The translations under genes were made by a program, and so were the position numbers. Below, piece after piece: positions 1-7,061 of a stretch of DNA of 24,013 bases (position 1 is the stretch's first letter; every line of letters starts with the position of its first letter). The DNA comes from DATBFX01 sp036558305 (GTDB taxonomy: Bacteria; Chloroflexota; Chloroflexia; Thermomicrobiales; UBA6265), in assembly GCA_036558305.1 (NCBI GenBank), contig DATBFX010000313.1, forward strand, positions 1 to 24,013, read 5' to 3'. Below the pieces are notes generated by a model, which saw nothing but the letters and a program-made list of their open reading frames with translations, was not told where the DNA came from and did no database searches.

Positions 1-963
1 CGCCGCGGGGATGCCCTCGATGATGCCCTGGTTGCTGATGGCGCTGTTGATGACCGGCGAGGAGATGACTTCCTTGTCGATCACGATCGACATCGGCTGG
101 CCGACGTGGCTGCTCGTGAAGTCGTAGAACCTGCTGGCCGCACCGCCGTTGAGCTCGAAGCCGACGACGATTTGTCCCAGGGAATTCGTCGTTGGATAGG
201 CGTCTTTGAGATCGTCGCCTTTGATGATCGTCTGGTAGATGGGTCCGGTCGGAGTCGCTTCGGCACCAGCGGCCGGCGACGCCTGCGGCGATGCTTCCGG
301 GCTGGCCTCGGGCGAGGCGATTAAGGATTGATCCGACTCCTCGCCGGTGTCGTTCGGATTGAGACTGGTTCTGACACGGGTGCCTTCCGGCAGAAATTGA
401 CCCTGAGGATCGATGATTTCCAAGAGTGCCGTCCGTTGCAGAACCTTGACGGCGCGCTCGGCACCGAGACCAGGGAGGGTGCAGTCCGCGGCGTCGCCGT
501 CGTCCAGGCAGTCCGGGATTCCGTCGCCGTTGCTGTCCGCCAGCTTTTCGTCCGCTTCGATCTTGCCGTCACCGTTGCGGTCGAATTCCAGGTCGGAGGG
601 TTGGCAATCGGAGGCATTGCCGTCTTTGAGGCAATCCGGTACGTCGTTGACGCCCGGAAGCTCCACGCTGATCTGGTTGTTGCCGCGGGTGCGGATCACC
701 GGTTCGCTGACGCCCAGACCGTTGACGCGGCGCTCGACCGCGTCGCGGGTGCCGTTGAGGACGTCGCTGTCCATTTTTTGACCGGGGGCGGGCTGGGCCT
801 GGAGCAAGACCTGGACACCGCCTTGAAGATCGAGACCCTCGTGGACGGTGACGTTCTGTTTGATCCCAGCGATGTCGGCGGCATGGCCCGGCAGACAAAT
901 CCAGGTCGTGATGGTCGTCAGGACGATGATGAAGATCAGCATGTGCCAGGGACGTAGTCGCAC
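1..963 (-). CDS. secD: Protein translocase subunit SecD, 5' part (runs off left edge)
   Basis: The first 321 codons are present and the frame is open at the window edge. SecD works with SecF in the membrane and uses the proton-motive force to help preproteins leave SecYEG. Seen: one N-terminal membrane segment (about residues 7-24), the hallmark GLDLQGG (43-49), an ELPGV strand (101-105), an RTALLEI strand (178-184) and the later MSIVIDKEVISSPVI segment that corresponds to the family's conserved ISAP region. The start is GTG at 963 with GGGAG 8 nt upstream; the ATG at codon 8 would cut into the membrane segment. Two oddities stand out. About 57 residues (108-165) holding two calcium-binding-type loops and four cysteines interrupt the usual junction between ELPGV and the RTALLEF strand. 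Residues 217-240 form a Ser/Pro/Glu/Ala low-complexity tract. SecF is expected beyond the edge. Confidence 0.95.
   Translation of the reverse strand, partial: MRLRPWHMLIFIIVLTTITTWICLPGHAADIAGIKQNVTVHEGLDLQGGVQVLLQAQPAPGQKMDSDVLNGTRDAVERRVNGLGVSEPVIRTRGNNQISVELPGVNDVPDCLKDGNASDCQPSDLEFDRNGDGKIEADEKLADSNGDGIPDCLDDGDAADCTLPGLGAERAVKVLQRTALLEIIDPQGQFLPEGTRVRTSLNPNDTGEESDQSLIASPEASPEASPQASPAAGAEATPTGPIYQTIIKGDDLKDAYPTTNSLGQIVVGFELNGGAASRFYDFTSSHVGQPMSIVIDKEVISSPVINSAISNQGIIEGIPAA
469..642 (-). other. EF-hand/TSP3-like calcium-loop insertion in SecD
   Basis: SecD residues 108-165. Loop 1 (residues 128-139, DRNGDGKIEADE) has D, N, D, K, E and E at positions 1, 3, 5, 7, 9 and 12 with Ile at 8, the canonical EF-hand calcium loop. 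Loop 2 (143-154, DSNGDGIPDCLD) has the D-x-N-x-D-G-x-x-D-x-x-D spacing of thrombospondin type-3 or dockerin-type loops. The flanks are an imperfect repeat, PDCLKDGNASDC and PDCLDDGDAADC, giving cysteines 111, 120, 152 and 161. Calcium binding and disulfides are inferred; the residue pattern is read directly from the sequence. Confidence 0.8.
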
Positions 964-1068
964 GCGTCTTGCTCCCGGAAGTCACCGGCGATCGTGGTTG
1001 CGGGCGACGGTCGGCCGGTGAAGAGTCCACATTGATCGGGCCCACCTGGCGGTGGGCGGCAGGTGCGG

Positions 1069-1098
1069 AGTATAGGGGCGCGGCGAAGGGCCGGTCAA
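1069..1098 (-). promoter_or_regulatory. Promoter of secD
   Basis: On the minus strand TTGACC (1098-1093) is followed after 18 nt by TATACT (1074-1069), a good sigma70-type match. The -35 box overlaps the nadD stop codon. Transcription would start near 1062 and leave a leader of about 100 nt before the GTG of secD, so secD probably has its own promoter besides read-through from nadD. Confidence 0.65.
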
Positions 1099-1781
1099 AC
1101 CGTGGCCTGGCGTTCGTGCGCGTGCTCCGGCGGCGCCGTCTCCAGGTAGAGCCGGCGATCGCGAATGTACTCCTCGACCGGGCGCGGTACCTGGAATCGA
1201 ATCGGCTGACCGTTGGCAACCCGCCGCCTGAGGTCGCGCGAAGAAATGTCGATCTCGGGTACGTCGACGAGGTGAACCCGTCCCCTCGCGGCCGGCACCG
1301 CCGAAAAGACGAGGTCAAGGTCGACGACGACTCCCGGCCGGCGGGCGACGCCGAACCCCGCACGGGTGGCGATGAGATTGGGCTCATGCCAGGTGGGCAG
1401 ATCGCGCAGTGAATCCTCGCCCATCAAGAAAACGAGCTCGGCCGGTCCCAGGCGATCCTGGAGCAGCCCCAGGGTGTCGGCCGTGTAGGACGGGCCGTGG
1501 CGCTCGAGGTCGACGGTGCTGACTTCGAATTCGGGCGCGTCGACGAGCGCGAGGCGGAGCATCGCGAGCCGGTGCGCGTCATCGCCGACGATCTGCCCCG
1601 CCTTGTGGGGCGGGCGTCCCGCGGGGACAAACAGGACGCGGTCAAGGGAGAGGGCGAAGCGCAATTCCGTGGTGATGATCAGGTGCCCGACGTGCGGCGG
1701 ATCGAAGGTCCCGCCGAAGACGCCGATCCGCGGCAATCGCACCGGAGCGTGGCTAATCTCCTCGGCCAATGCGGTCTCCAT
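1095..1781 (-). CDS. nadD: Nicotinate-nucleotide adenylyltransferase NadD
   Basis: Makes nicotinate adenine dinucleotide from nicotinate mononucleotide and ATP, the adenylation step of NAD synthesis in the cytoplasm. Seen: RIGVFGGTFDPPHVGHL near the N-terminus (residues 18-34), which holds the nucleotidyltransferase GTFDP and HxGH motifs; the GEDSLRDLPTWHEP segment typical of NadD; and ISSRDLRRRV near the C-terminus, the ISSTxIR-type ATP-binding motif. I chose the ATG at 1781 (228 aa). The frame stays open to 1853, but that extension has no clear ribosome site and would run into the divergent promoter region. The ribosome site at 1781 is itself weak. It is divergent from the PHP phosphatase gene and lies upstream of secD, rather than in the common obgE/rsfS context. 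Confidence 0.95.
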   Translation of the reverse strand: METALAEEISHAPVRLPRIGVFGGTFDPPHVGHLIITTELRFALSLDRVLFVPAGRPPHKAGQIVGDDAHRLAMLRLALVDAPEFEVSTVDLERHGPSYTADTLGLLQDRLGPAELVFLMGEDSLRDLPTWHEPNLIATRAGFGVARRPGVVVDLDLVFSAVPAARGRVHLVDVPEIDISSRDLRRRVANGQPIRFQVPRPVEEYIRDRRLYLETAPPEHAHERQATV

Positions 1782-1802
1782 CGCTTGGCGCCGCCCGGAC
1801 GA

Positions 1803-1831
1803 TTCGGTGAGGGCGACACCCTTGGTATAGT
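1803..1831 (+). promoter_or_regulatory. Possible promoter for the PHP phosphatase gene
   Basis: TTCGGT (1803-1808), a 17-nt spacer, then TATAGT (1826-1831) on the plus strand, about 40 nt before the GTG at 1870. The -10 box is good and the -35 is weak. The site sits in the 88-nt divergent gap with nadD. Confidence 0.4.
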
Positions 1832-1869
1832 TCCGTCGAGAGTCGGGAAGCAAGGGAGGACGGCGACGC

Positions 1870-2703
1870 GTGTTCGACTACCACGTCCACACCGAATTCT
1901 CCGTGGATTGCAAGGTGCCGATGGCCGATTCCTGTCGCGCCGCCATCGCGGCCGGCGTCACCGAGATCGCGTTTACCGACCACGTCGACCACCAACCCGC
2001 CGACATGGGGTACGGCTATTATCGGGCAGAGGACTACTTCCGGGCGCTCGACCTGGCGCGGCAGGAGTTCGGCGACCGTCTGACCATCCTCGCGGGCGCC
2101 GAGGTGGACTTCCACACCGACACCGCCGATGCGGTCCAGCGGTTCATGGCGCGCTACGGGCGGGAATACGACTTCGTGATCGGATCGGTCCACTATGGGC
2201 CGGGTGGGGCGATCATCTTCCCCGACGAGTTCGCGGGTCGCACACTCGACGACGTTTTCCTGCCGTATTTCGATCAGGTCCAGGCGGCCGTGGGGACGGG
2301 TTGGTTCGACACGATCGGGCACCTGGACATCCCGAAGCGTTACGCGCCGCGGACGCACCGCACGTACGATCCGTTGGTCTATCGCGACCGCCTGAACTCG
2401 ATCTTTGCGCTCATGGTCGAGAAGGGAGTCGCGTTCGAGATCAACACGTCTGGCTTGCGTCAGGCGCCGAAAACCAGCATGCCGGGTCCCGCGATCGTCA
2501 GGTGGTACGCCGACGCGGGCGGCACGAGGATCACGACCGGAACGGACTCACACGCGGCGCAGACGGTTGGCGCGGGCGTCGCCAAGACTCTCGACATGCT
2601 GGCATTGTGCGGGATCGATGCGGTCGCTTCGTTTCGCGGGCGATCGGCGCGGCTGGTGCCCATCGCGGATTTGCGGCCGGCATCGGTCTCGCCTTCGGCA
2701 TAG
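1870..2703 (+). CDS. PHP-domain histidinol-phosphatase (HisK/HisJ type)
   Basis: 277 aa. PHP-family histidinol-phosphatases remove phosphate from L-histidinol phosphate in histidine synthesis, using a trinuclear metal site. The expected ligands are visible in order: H5 and H7 (DYHVHTEFS), D37-H38 (TDH), E78 (GAEVD), H108 (GSVHY), H151 (GHLD), and D226 with H228 (TDSH). Length and motif order fit the HisJ family. The start is GTG at 1870, with AGGGAGGA (1853-1860) 9 nt upstream. No other his genes lie nearby, so the substrate rests on family membership; a PHP phosphoesterase of another specificity is possible. The membrane-protein gene follows on the same strand after 27 nt. Confidence 0.88.
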   Translation: MFDYHVHTEFSVDCKVPMADSCRAAIAAGVTEIAFTDHVDHQPADMGYGYYRAEDYFRALDLARQEFGDRLTILAGAEVDFHTDTADAVQRFMARYGREYDFVIGSVHYGPGGAIIFPDEFAGRTLDDVFLPYFDQVQAAVGTGWFDTIGHLDIPKRYAPRTHRTYDPLVYRDRLNSIFALMVEKGVAFEINTSGLRQAPKTSMPGPAIVRWYADAGGTRITTGTDSHAAQTVGAGVAKTLDMLALCGIDAVASFRGRSARLVPIADLRPASVSPSA

Positions 2704-2730
2704 GCCGGGCCGGTCCGATGCCTGGCGACG

Positions 2731-3687
2731 GTGGCGCGCGACGTGACGGTGATCCCTGACGGCGGCCGGGACAAATGGGTTCCGCCGCCGTGGCATGCGC
2801 CACACCAAGACGACGCAACGGCATTCGGACCGAAGACAGGACGTGGCCCCCGAACGACGGTGCGAACCGCGGCGAATTCGCGCGCAATCGATCCGGACCG
2901 GCCGGTTGTTCTTGGCTTCGCGATCGCGCCGGCGGTGACGGGCGTCGTCGCGTTGGTATTGGCGTTCGTCGGTCCGCTGAGCGGTTCGGGCTCGATACCG
3001 CTCGGCGTTTTTCTCGTTTGCGTCGTCCAGATCGTCGGCTACCTGGCCACGCGCAACAGCGACGTCGCGATCCTCTCGAAAGCCTGGCTGATCATGTTGG
3101 TGGCGACCGCGGGGTTGCTGCCCCTGGTTTCGCTCCAGGCGAGTCTCCTGCGCGAACCGTACGTTTCGATGGAACGGCATTCGGCGACACCTTCGGTCAT
3201 CGCGACAGCGATCGTCGTCCTTTTTCTCGTCGTCGTTGCCGTCTGGTGCATCGTTTCGCTCTGGTCGGTTTCCGAGGTCACGTCGCTCAGTTTTGGGCCG
3301 TTGGCATTGCTCGTACCGGCCCTTCTGGGGGTTCAAGACACGATCGGCCAGCGAACGGCCTTGCAGGCGCTCGCCGAGGCATCGCTGTTCGCGGCCGGGG
3401 CGACGGTGTTGGCGTGGTCTCTACCTCGCCGGGTGCGATCGCTCGTACCGCCGATCGCGCTGGCCACACAGGTCGCCCTCTTGTGGGCGGCCGGTCGCGG
3501 GCCCTCGTTCCCAGAGACGAACGGCAACATCGTGACGTCGCTCTATTGGATCACCGTGATCGCGACCGCGGCCCTGATTGTCGTGGCGCCCGTCGTCTCG
3601 GCGTGGCTTAGGCGGGCGATCGAGCACCTCGAAGAGGCAGAGCACCCCCGTCGGCGCGAAACCGACGGGGGCAGCATTCCAAAGTAA
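2731..3687 (+). CDS. Polytopic membrane protein of unknown function
   Basis: 318 aa if it starts at GTG 2731. I do not recognise the family. Residues 1-55 are hydrophilic and rich in Pro, Arg and Asp. About eight hydrophobic segments follow, near residues 58-80, 86-106, 117-139, 154-180, 187-203, 210-230, 236-253 and 266-292. The C-terminus is charged (HLEEAEHPRRRE). No catalytic motif was seen. The start is uncertain: neither GTG 2731 nor the in-frame GTG 2860 has a convincing ribosome site, and the long polar N-terminus may not be translated. It follows the PHP gene by 27 nt and converges on gyrA. The regular pattern of hydrophobic helices supports a real gene; the function is unknown. Confidence 0.7.
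   Translation: MARDVTVIPDGGRDKWVPPPWHAPHQDDATAFGPKTGRGPRTTVRTAANSRAIDPDRPVVLGFAIAPAVTGVVALVLAFVGPLSGSGSIPLGVFLVCVVQIVGYLATRNSDVAILSKAWLIMLVATAGLLPLVSLQASLLREPYVSMERHSATPSVIATAIVVLFLVVVAVWCIVSLWSVSEVTSLSFGPLALLVPALLGVQDTIGQRTALQALAEASLFAAGATVLAWSLPRRVRSLVPPIALATQVALLWAAGRGPSFPETNGNIVTSLYWITVIATAALIVVAPVVSAWLRRAIEHLEEAEHPRRRETDGGSIPK
3645..3671 (-). terminator. Rho-independent-like terminator of gyrA, possibly bidirectional
   Basis: CCCCCGTCGG (3645-3654) pairs perfectly with CCGACGGGGG (3662-3671), a 10-bp GC-rich stem with a 7-nt loop. On the gyrA strand it begins 36 nt after the stop codon and is followed by a moderately T-rich tail (TGCTCTGCCTCTTC). On the plus strand it lies inside the last codons of the membrane-protein gene and has no T-run, so it serves gyrA best. 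Confidence 0.55.
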
Positions 3688-3707
3688 GCACGACCGGCGG
3701 GTGTCCG

Positions 3708-6212
3708 TCAGGAGACGCGGCCGTTCTCGGAGCCGTCCGCGCCATGGCTGCCGTTCGGCCCGACGACGCCGTTGCCGTCCCGTTCGGACTTTGGCTCGAC
3801 CACGGTCATCGAGGCGACGGTCTCCTTGGCACCAAGGCGCATCAAGGTGACGCCCTGGGTGGCGCGGCCGATCCGGGAGATTTGCGCGGCCGGGATGCGG
3901 ATCACCTGACCACCGGTGCTGAGCATGACCACCGTCTGGTCGGGCCGGACCATCCCGGCGGCGACGATGTCGCCCGTCTTGGCCGACAGCTTCATCGCGG
4001 TCACGCCCTTACCACCGCGGCCCTGACTCGGATATTGATCGACCGCGGTTCGCTTGCCGAGCCCGTTGGCGGCCACGACGAGGAGATCCCCGCCCGGTTC
4101 GATCACTTCAAAGGCAATCACGCGGTCCTTCGGAGCCAAACGGATGCCGATCACGCCGGCGGCGGGGCGACCCATTGCCCGGACGTCGGTCTCTTTGAAC
4201 CGAATCGCCTGCCCGAGCTGGCTGACGAGGATCACGTCGTCCTTGCCGGAGGTCATCTTGACCCAGGCGAGTTCGTCGCCGGCGTCGAGGGTGATCGCGA
4301 TCAAACCGGTCGAGCGGACGGACTGGAATTGGTCCAGGCTGACGCGTTTGACCGTGCCCTGTCTCGTCGCAAAGAACAGGTAGTTGGCCGAGGTGAAATC
4401 GTCGACCCGCAGGAGGGTGGTCACCGTCTCGTCGGGTTGCATGTTGACGACGTTGATGATCGGGAGTCCCTTCGCGGTCCGGCCGGCGTCGGGCAGTTCG
4501 TGGACCTTGACCTGGTACACCTTGCCGCGGTTGGTGAAGACGAGGAGCGAGTCCATCGTGTTGGCGGCGAGGATGTGCTGGACACCATCCTCCTCGCGCA
4601 TCGTCACGCCGGTGACGCCCTTTCCGCCCCGGTGTTGGGTCCGGTAGACGTCGTTGGCGATGCGCTTGACGTAACCCTTATTCGTGATCGTGACGAGCAC
4701 GTCGACTTCGGGGATGAGGTCTTCCTCGGTCAGAATGCCGGACACGTCCTGGATGCGCGTGCGGCGCTCGTCGCCGTACTTGTCCTTGAGCATCGCCATG
4801 TCGTCGCGGATCAGACCGAGGATCTTTTGGGGATCGGCCAGGAGCGATTCCAAATAGGCGATCTCCTTGAGGACCTCCTTCAGTTCGTCCTCGATCTTCT
4901 TGCGTTCGAGGGCGGCGAGGCGGGCGAGACGCATGTCGAGAATCGCGTTCGCCTGGATCTCGGTGAACTTGAAGTTGGCGATCAGGTTCTGGCGGGCCGT
5001 CTCGGTCGTGCGGGAGCGGCGGATGGCGTTGATCACCTCGTCGATGATGTCGAGGGCCTTCTTGAGACCTTCGAGGATGTGGGCACGGCGCTTGGCGCGA
5101 TCGAGTTCGTACTGCGTCCGCCGAGTGAGGACCTCCTGGCGATGGGAGACGTACTCCTGGAGCGCACGACGGAGCGTCAGGACGCGCGGCTGCATCCCGT
5201 TCTCGACCAGGGCGAGCATGTTGACGCCGAAGGTCTGCTGGAGTGCCGTGTGCTTGAAGAGGTTGTTGAGGACCTTCATCGGCTGCGCATCGCGCTTGAG
5301 TTCGATGATCACGCGCATGCCGCTGCGGTCCGACTCGTCGCGGAGGTCGCTGATGCCGTCGAGTTTGCCGTCCTTGACCATCTCGGCGATGCGCTCCTGA
5401 AGCGCAGCCTTGTTCACCTGATACGGCAACTCGGTGACGACGATCTGGTAGCGGTTGCCGCGGGAAGCCTCTTCGACGAAGGCTTTGGCGCGGATGACCA
5501 CACGACCGCGGCCGGTCGCGTAGGCTGCCCGGATCCCTTCGCGGCCAAGGATCGTGCCGCCGGTCGGGAAGTCGGGACCCTGGACGATCTCCATCAACTC
5601 GTCGACGGTCGCCTCGGGATTGTCGATCAGGTAGACGATGGCGTCGCAGATTTCGTTCAGATTGTGGGGGGGGATGTTGGTCGCCATCCCGACGGCGATG
5701 CCGGCGCTGCCGTTTATGAGGAGATTGGGCAAGCGGCCTGGCAGGACCTTCGGTTCCTGGAGCGAGGCATCGTAGTTGGGCTGGTAGTCGACGGTCTGCT
5801 TGTCGATGTCGGCGAGGAGCTCGTCGGCGATGGCGGTCAGGCGGGCCTCGGTGTAGCGCATCGCCGCCGGATTGTCCCCGTCGATCGAGCCGAAGTTGCC
5901 CTGCCCGTCGACGAGGGGGTAACGCAAGTTGAAATTCTGGGCCATGCGGACGAGGGTATCGTAAGCGGCGGTGTCGCTGTGGGGGTGATAGTTCTTGAGG
6001 ACTTCGCCGACGATACCGGCACTCTTGCGGTAGCGCGCATTGGAGCGCAGACCCATCTCGTGCATCGCGTAGAGGACGCGGCGGTGGACCGGTTTGAGAC
6101 CGTCGCGGGCGTCCGGCAGCGCGCGCTGCACGATGACGCTCATCGCGTAGTCGAGGTACGACTGCCGCATCTCGGTTTCGATGCTGGCAATGCGGACGTT
6201 CCCGATTTCCAC
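3708..6212 (-). CDS. gyrA: DNA gyrase subunit A
   Basis: 834 aa, full length for GyrA. With GyrB it introduces negative supercoils; GyrA cuts and rejoins DNA through a tyrosine. Seen: the N-terminal RALPDARDGLKPVHRRVLYAM block, the catalytic Y120 (AAMRYTEARL), a long coiled-coil region around residues 360-480, and the C-terminal DNA-wrapping repeats. The GyrA-box QHRGGKG identifies it as gyrase rather than ParC. The start is GTG at 6212 with AGAAGGGG about 9 nt upstream. One oddity: the near-invariant HPHGD of the quinolone-resistance region reads HPHSD, so Ser79 stands where E. coli has Gly81. The positions equal to E. coli Ser83 and Asp87 are Thr81 and Asp85. gyrB is not adjacent. The C-terminal tail is rich in Gly, Asn and Ser and only mildly acidic. 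Confidence 0.98.
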   Translation of the reverse strand: MEIGNVRIASIETEMRQSYLDYAMSVIVQRALPDARDGLKPVHRRVLYAMHEMGLRSNARYRKSAGIVGEVLKNYHPHSDTAAYDTLVRMAQNFNLRYPLVDGQGNFGSIDGDNPAAMRYTEARLTAIADELLADIDKQTVDYQPNYDASLQEPKVLPGRLPNLLINGSAGIAVGMATNIPPHNLNEICDAIVYLIDNPEATVDELMEIVQGPDFPTGGTILGREGIRAAYATGRGRVVIRAKAFVEEASRGNRYQIVVTELPYQVNKAALQERIAEMVKDGKLDGISDLRDESDRSGMRVIIELKRDAQPMKVLNNLFKHTALQQTFGVNMLALVENGMQPRVLTLRRALQEYVSHRQEVLTRRTQYELDRAKRRAHILEGLKKALDIIDEVINAIRRSRTTETARQNLIANFKFTEIQANAILDMRLARLAALERKKIEDELKEVLKEIAYLESLLADPQKILGLIRDDMAMLKDKYGDERRTRIQDVSGILTEEDLIPEVDVLVTITNKGYVKRIANDVYRTQHRGGKGVTGVTMREEDGVQHILAANTMDSLLVFTNRGKVYQVKVHELPDAGRTAKGLPIINVVNMQPDETVTTLLRVDDFTSANYLFFATRQGTVKRVSLDQFQSVRSTGLIAITLDAGDELAWVKMTSGKDDVILVSQLGQAIRFKETDVRAMGRPAAGVIGIRLAPKDRVIAFEVIEPGGDLLVVAANGLGKRTAVDQYPSQGRGGKGVTAMKLSAKTGDIVAAGMVRPDQTVVMLSTGGQVIRIPAAQISRIGRATQGVTLMRLGAKETVASMTVVEPKSERDGNGVVGPNGSHGADGSENGRVS

Positions 6213-6263
6213 CGTTGCAGACCCCTTCTGTACGCGGGCTAAGACGCACCAAAACGACAGTGA

Positions 6264-6292
6264 ATTATACCACGAAGCTCACTTCTTGGCAG
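6264..6292 (-). promoter_or_regulatory. Promoter of gyrA
   Basis: On the minus strand CTGCCA (6292-6287) is followed after 17 nt by a perfect TATAAT (6269-6264), preceded by TGG, an extended -10. It lies about 50 nt before the gyrA start and is one of the best promoters in the window. Confidence 0.75.
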
Positions 6293-6394
6293 CGAAGAAG
6301 GGGGCGTACGGACGCTGGTATTGGGTGTCGAAGATGGGCGTCGAAATCGGCATTCGTCAGCCGTCCACAGGTCGACAACCTTCGGGGCAATCAG

Positions 6395-6958
6395 TCAGAC
6401 GAGGATGGCCTCCAAGGGGATTGTGACGGTGGGCAGCGCGATTGGAGTGATTGTTCCGGAGCGGATGGTCAATTCGCCATAGGTACCGTCAGGTCGTCGG
6501 CGCCAGGCCGTCAGCCAGCGATCGTCGGGATGGACAATCCAGATCTCGCGGTCGCCGCGCTCCTTGTAGGCTTCCAGTTTGCCTTCGACATCGTACTTGC
6601 CAGTCGAAGGAGACAGGTATTCAGCGACCAGGGGAACCGGATCGACGTAGATTTCGACGGATCGCGGTCGGGCGCGCAAACCTGCGGTCATATCTATTGG
6701 AATGACGACGACATCAGGGATCACGTAGGTGTCGCGGGGATTGTGGAGGCGGGCGAGGTTGACGCTGACGTAGTATCGGCTCCGATCCAACTGGTCCCGG
6801 AGAAGGTCCCGAAGTTCCAATGACCCGTAGTTGTGAGCGAACGACATCGCAGGCTTCTCCCGCAACTGGCCGCGAATGATCTCCCACGGACGATCGGGAT
6901 CCTCCAGCACGAGTCGTTCAAATTCCTCTCGGGTCATTGCAATCGTAGGCACAGACAC
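6395..6958 (-). CDS. Uma2-family (DUF820) putative restriction endonuclease-like protein
   Basis: 187 aa. Uma2 proteins have a PD-(D/E)XK nuclease fold, occur in many copies in Cyanobacteria and Chloroflexota, and have no settled role. Seen: MTREEFERL near the N-terminus, then YVIPDVVVIP, PLVAEYLSPSTGKYDVEGKL and REIWIVHPDD, the usual order of the family with the acidic residues expected in the active site. I chose GTG at 6958 because GGAGGTGA lies 6 nt upstream; the frame extends to TTG 6976, but that would put the ribosome site inside the gene. A TAGAAT at 6993-6988 could be its -10 box. It stands alone with no partner gene, between gyrA and the terminator of the inositol-phosphate synthase gene. 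Confidence 0.88.
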   Translation of the reverse strand: MSVPTIAMTREEFERLVLEDPDRPWEIIRGQLREKPAMSFAHNYGSLELRDLLRDQLDRSRYYVSVNLARLHNPRDTYVIPDVVVIPIDMTAGLRARPRSVEIYVDPVPLVAEYLSPSTGKYDVEGKLEAYKERGDREIWIVHPDDRWLTAWRRRPDGTYGELTIRSGTITPIALPTVTIPLEAILV

Positions 6959-7005
6959 GGTCGTCACCTCCGCCAAGCTTTGACCAAATTCTACGGCAAG
7001 TGAAT

Positions 7006-7035
7006 GAGGCCGGCAGGTGCGACCCTGCCGGCCTC
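7006..7035 (-). terminator. Terminator of the inositol-phosphate synthase gene
   Basis: GAGGCCGGCAGG (7006-7017) and CCTGCCGGCCTC (7024-7035) form a perfect 12-bp stem with a 6-nt loop, 26 nt after the stop codon at 7062. On the minus strand the following bases (ATTCACTTGCC) are only mildly T-rich. The position and very stable stem favour a terminator. Confidence 0.65.
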
Positions 7036-7061
7036 GGCACCTGTCTGTCGGATATCGGGGG

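Noticed and set aside
569..1387. A 272-codon minus-strand frame over secD and nadD
   Set aside because: SecD and NadD motifs lie in the other frames; this is a GC shadow.
1497..2759. A 420-codon frame on the plus strand spanning nadD and the PHP gene
   Set aside because: It overlaps two certain genes, has Arg/Gly-rich composition, and no domain.
3744..6242. An 832-codon open frame on the plus strand opposite gyrA
   Set aside because: It mirrors gyrA codon structure in high-GC DNA. The product has no recognisable domain, and gyrA on the other strand is certain.
6360..6380. A DnaA-box-like CCGTCCACAGG near gyrA
   Set aside because: A single poor match to TTATCCACA with no cluster, AT-rich region, dnaA or dnaN; not an origin.
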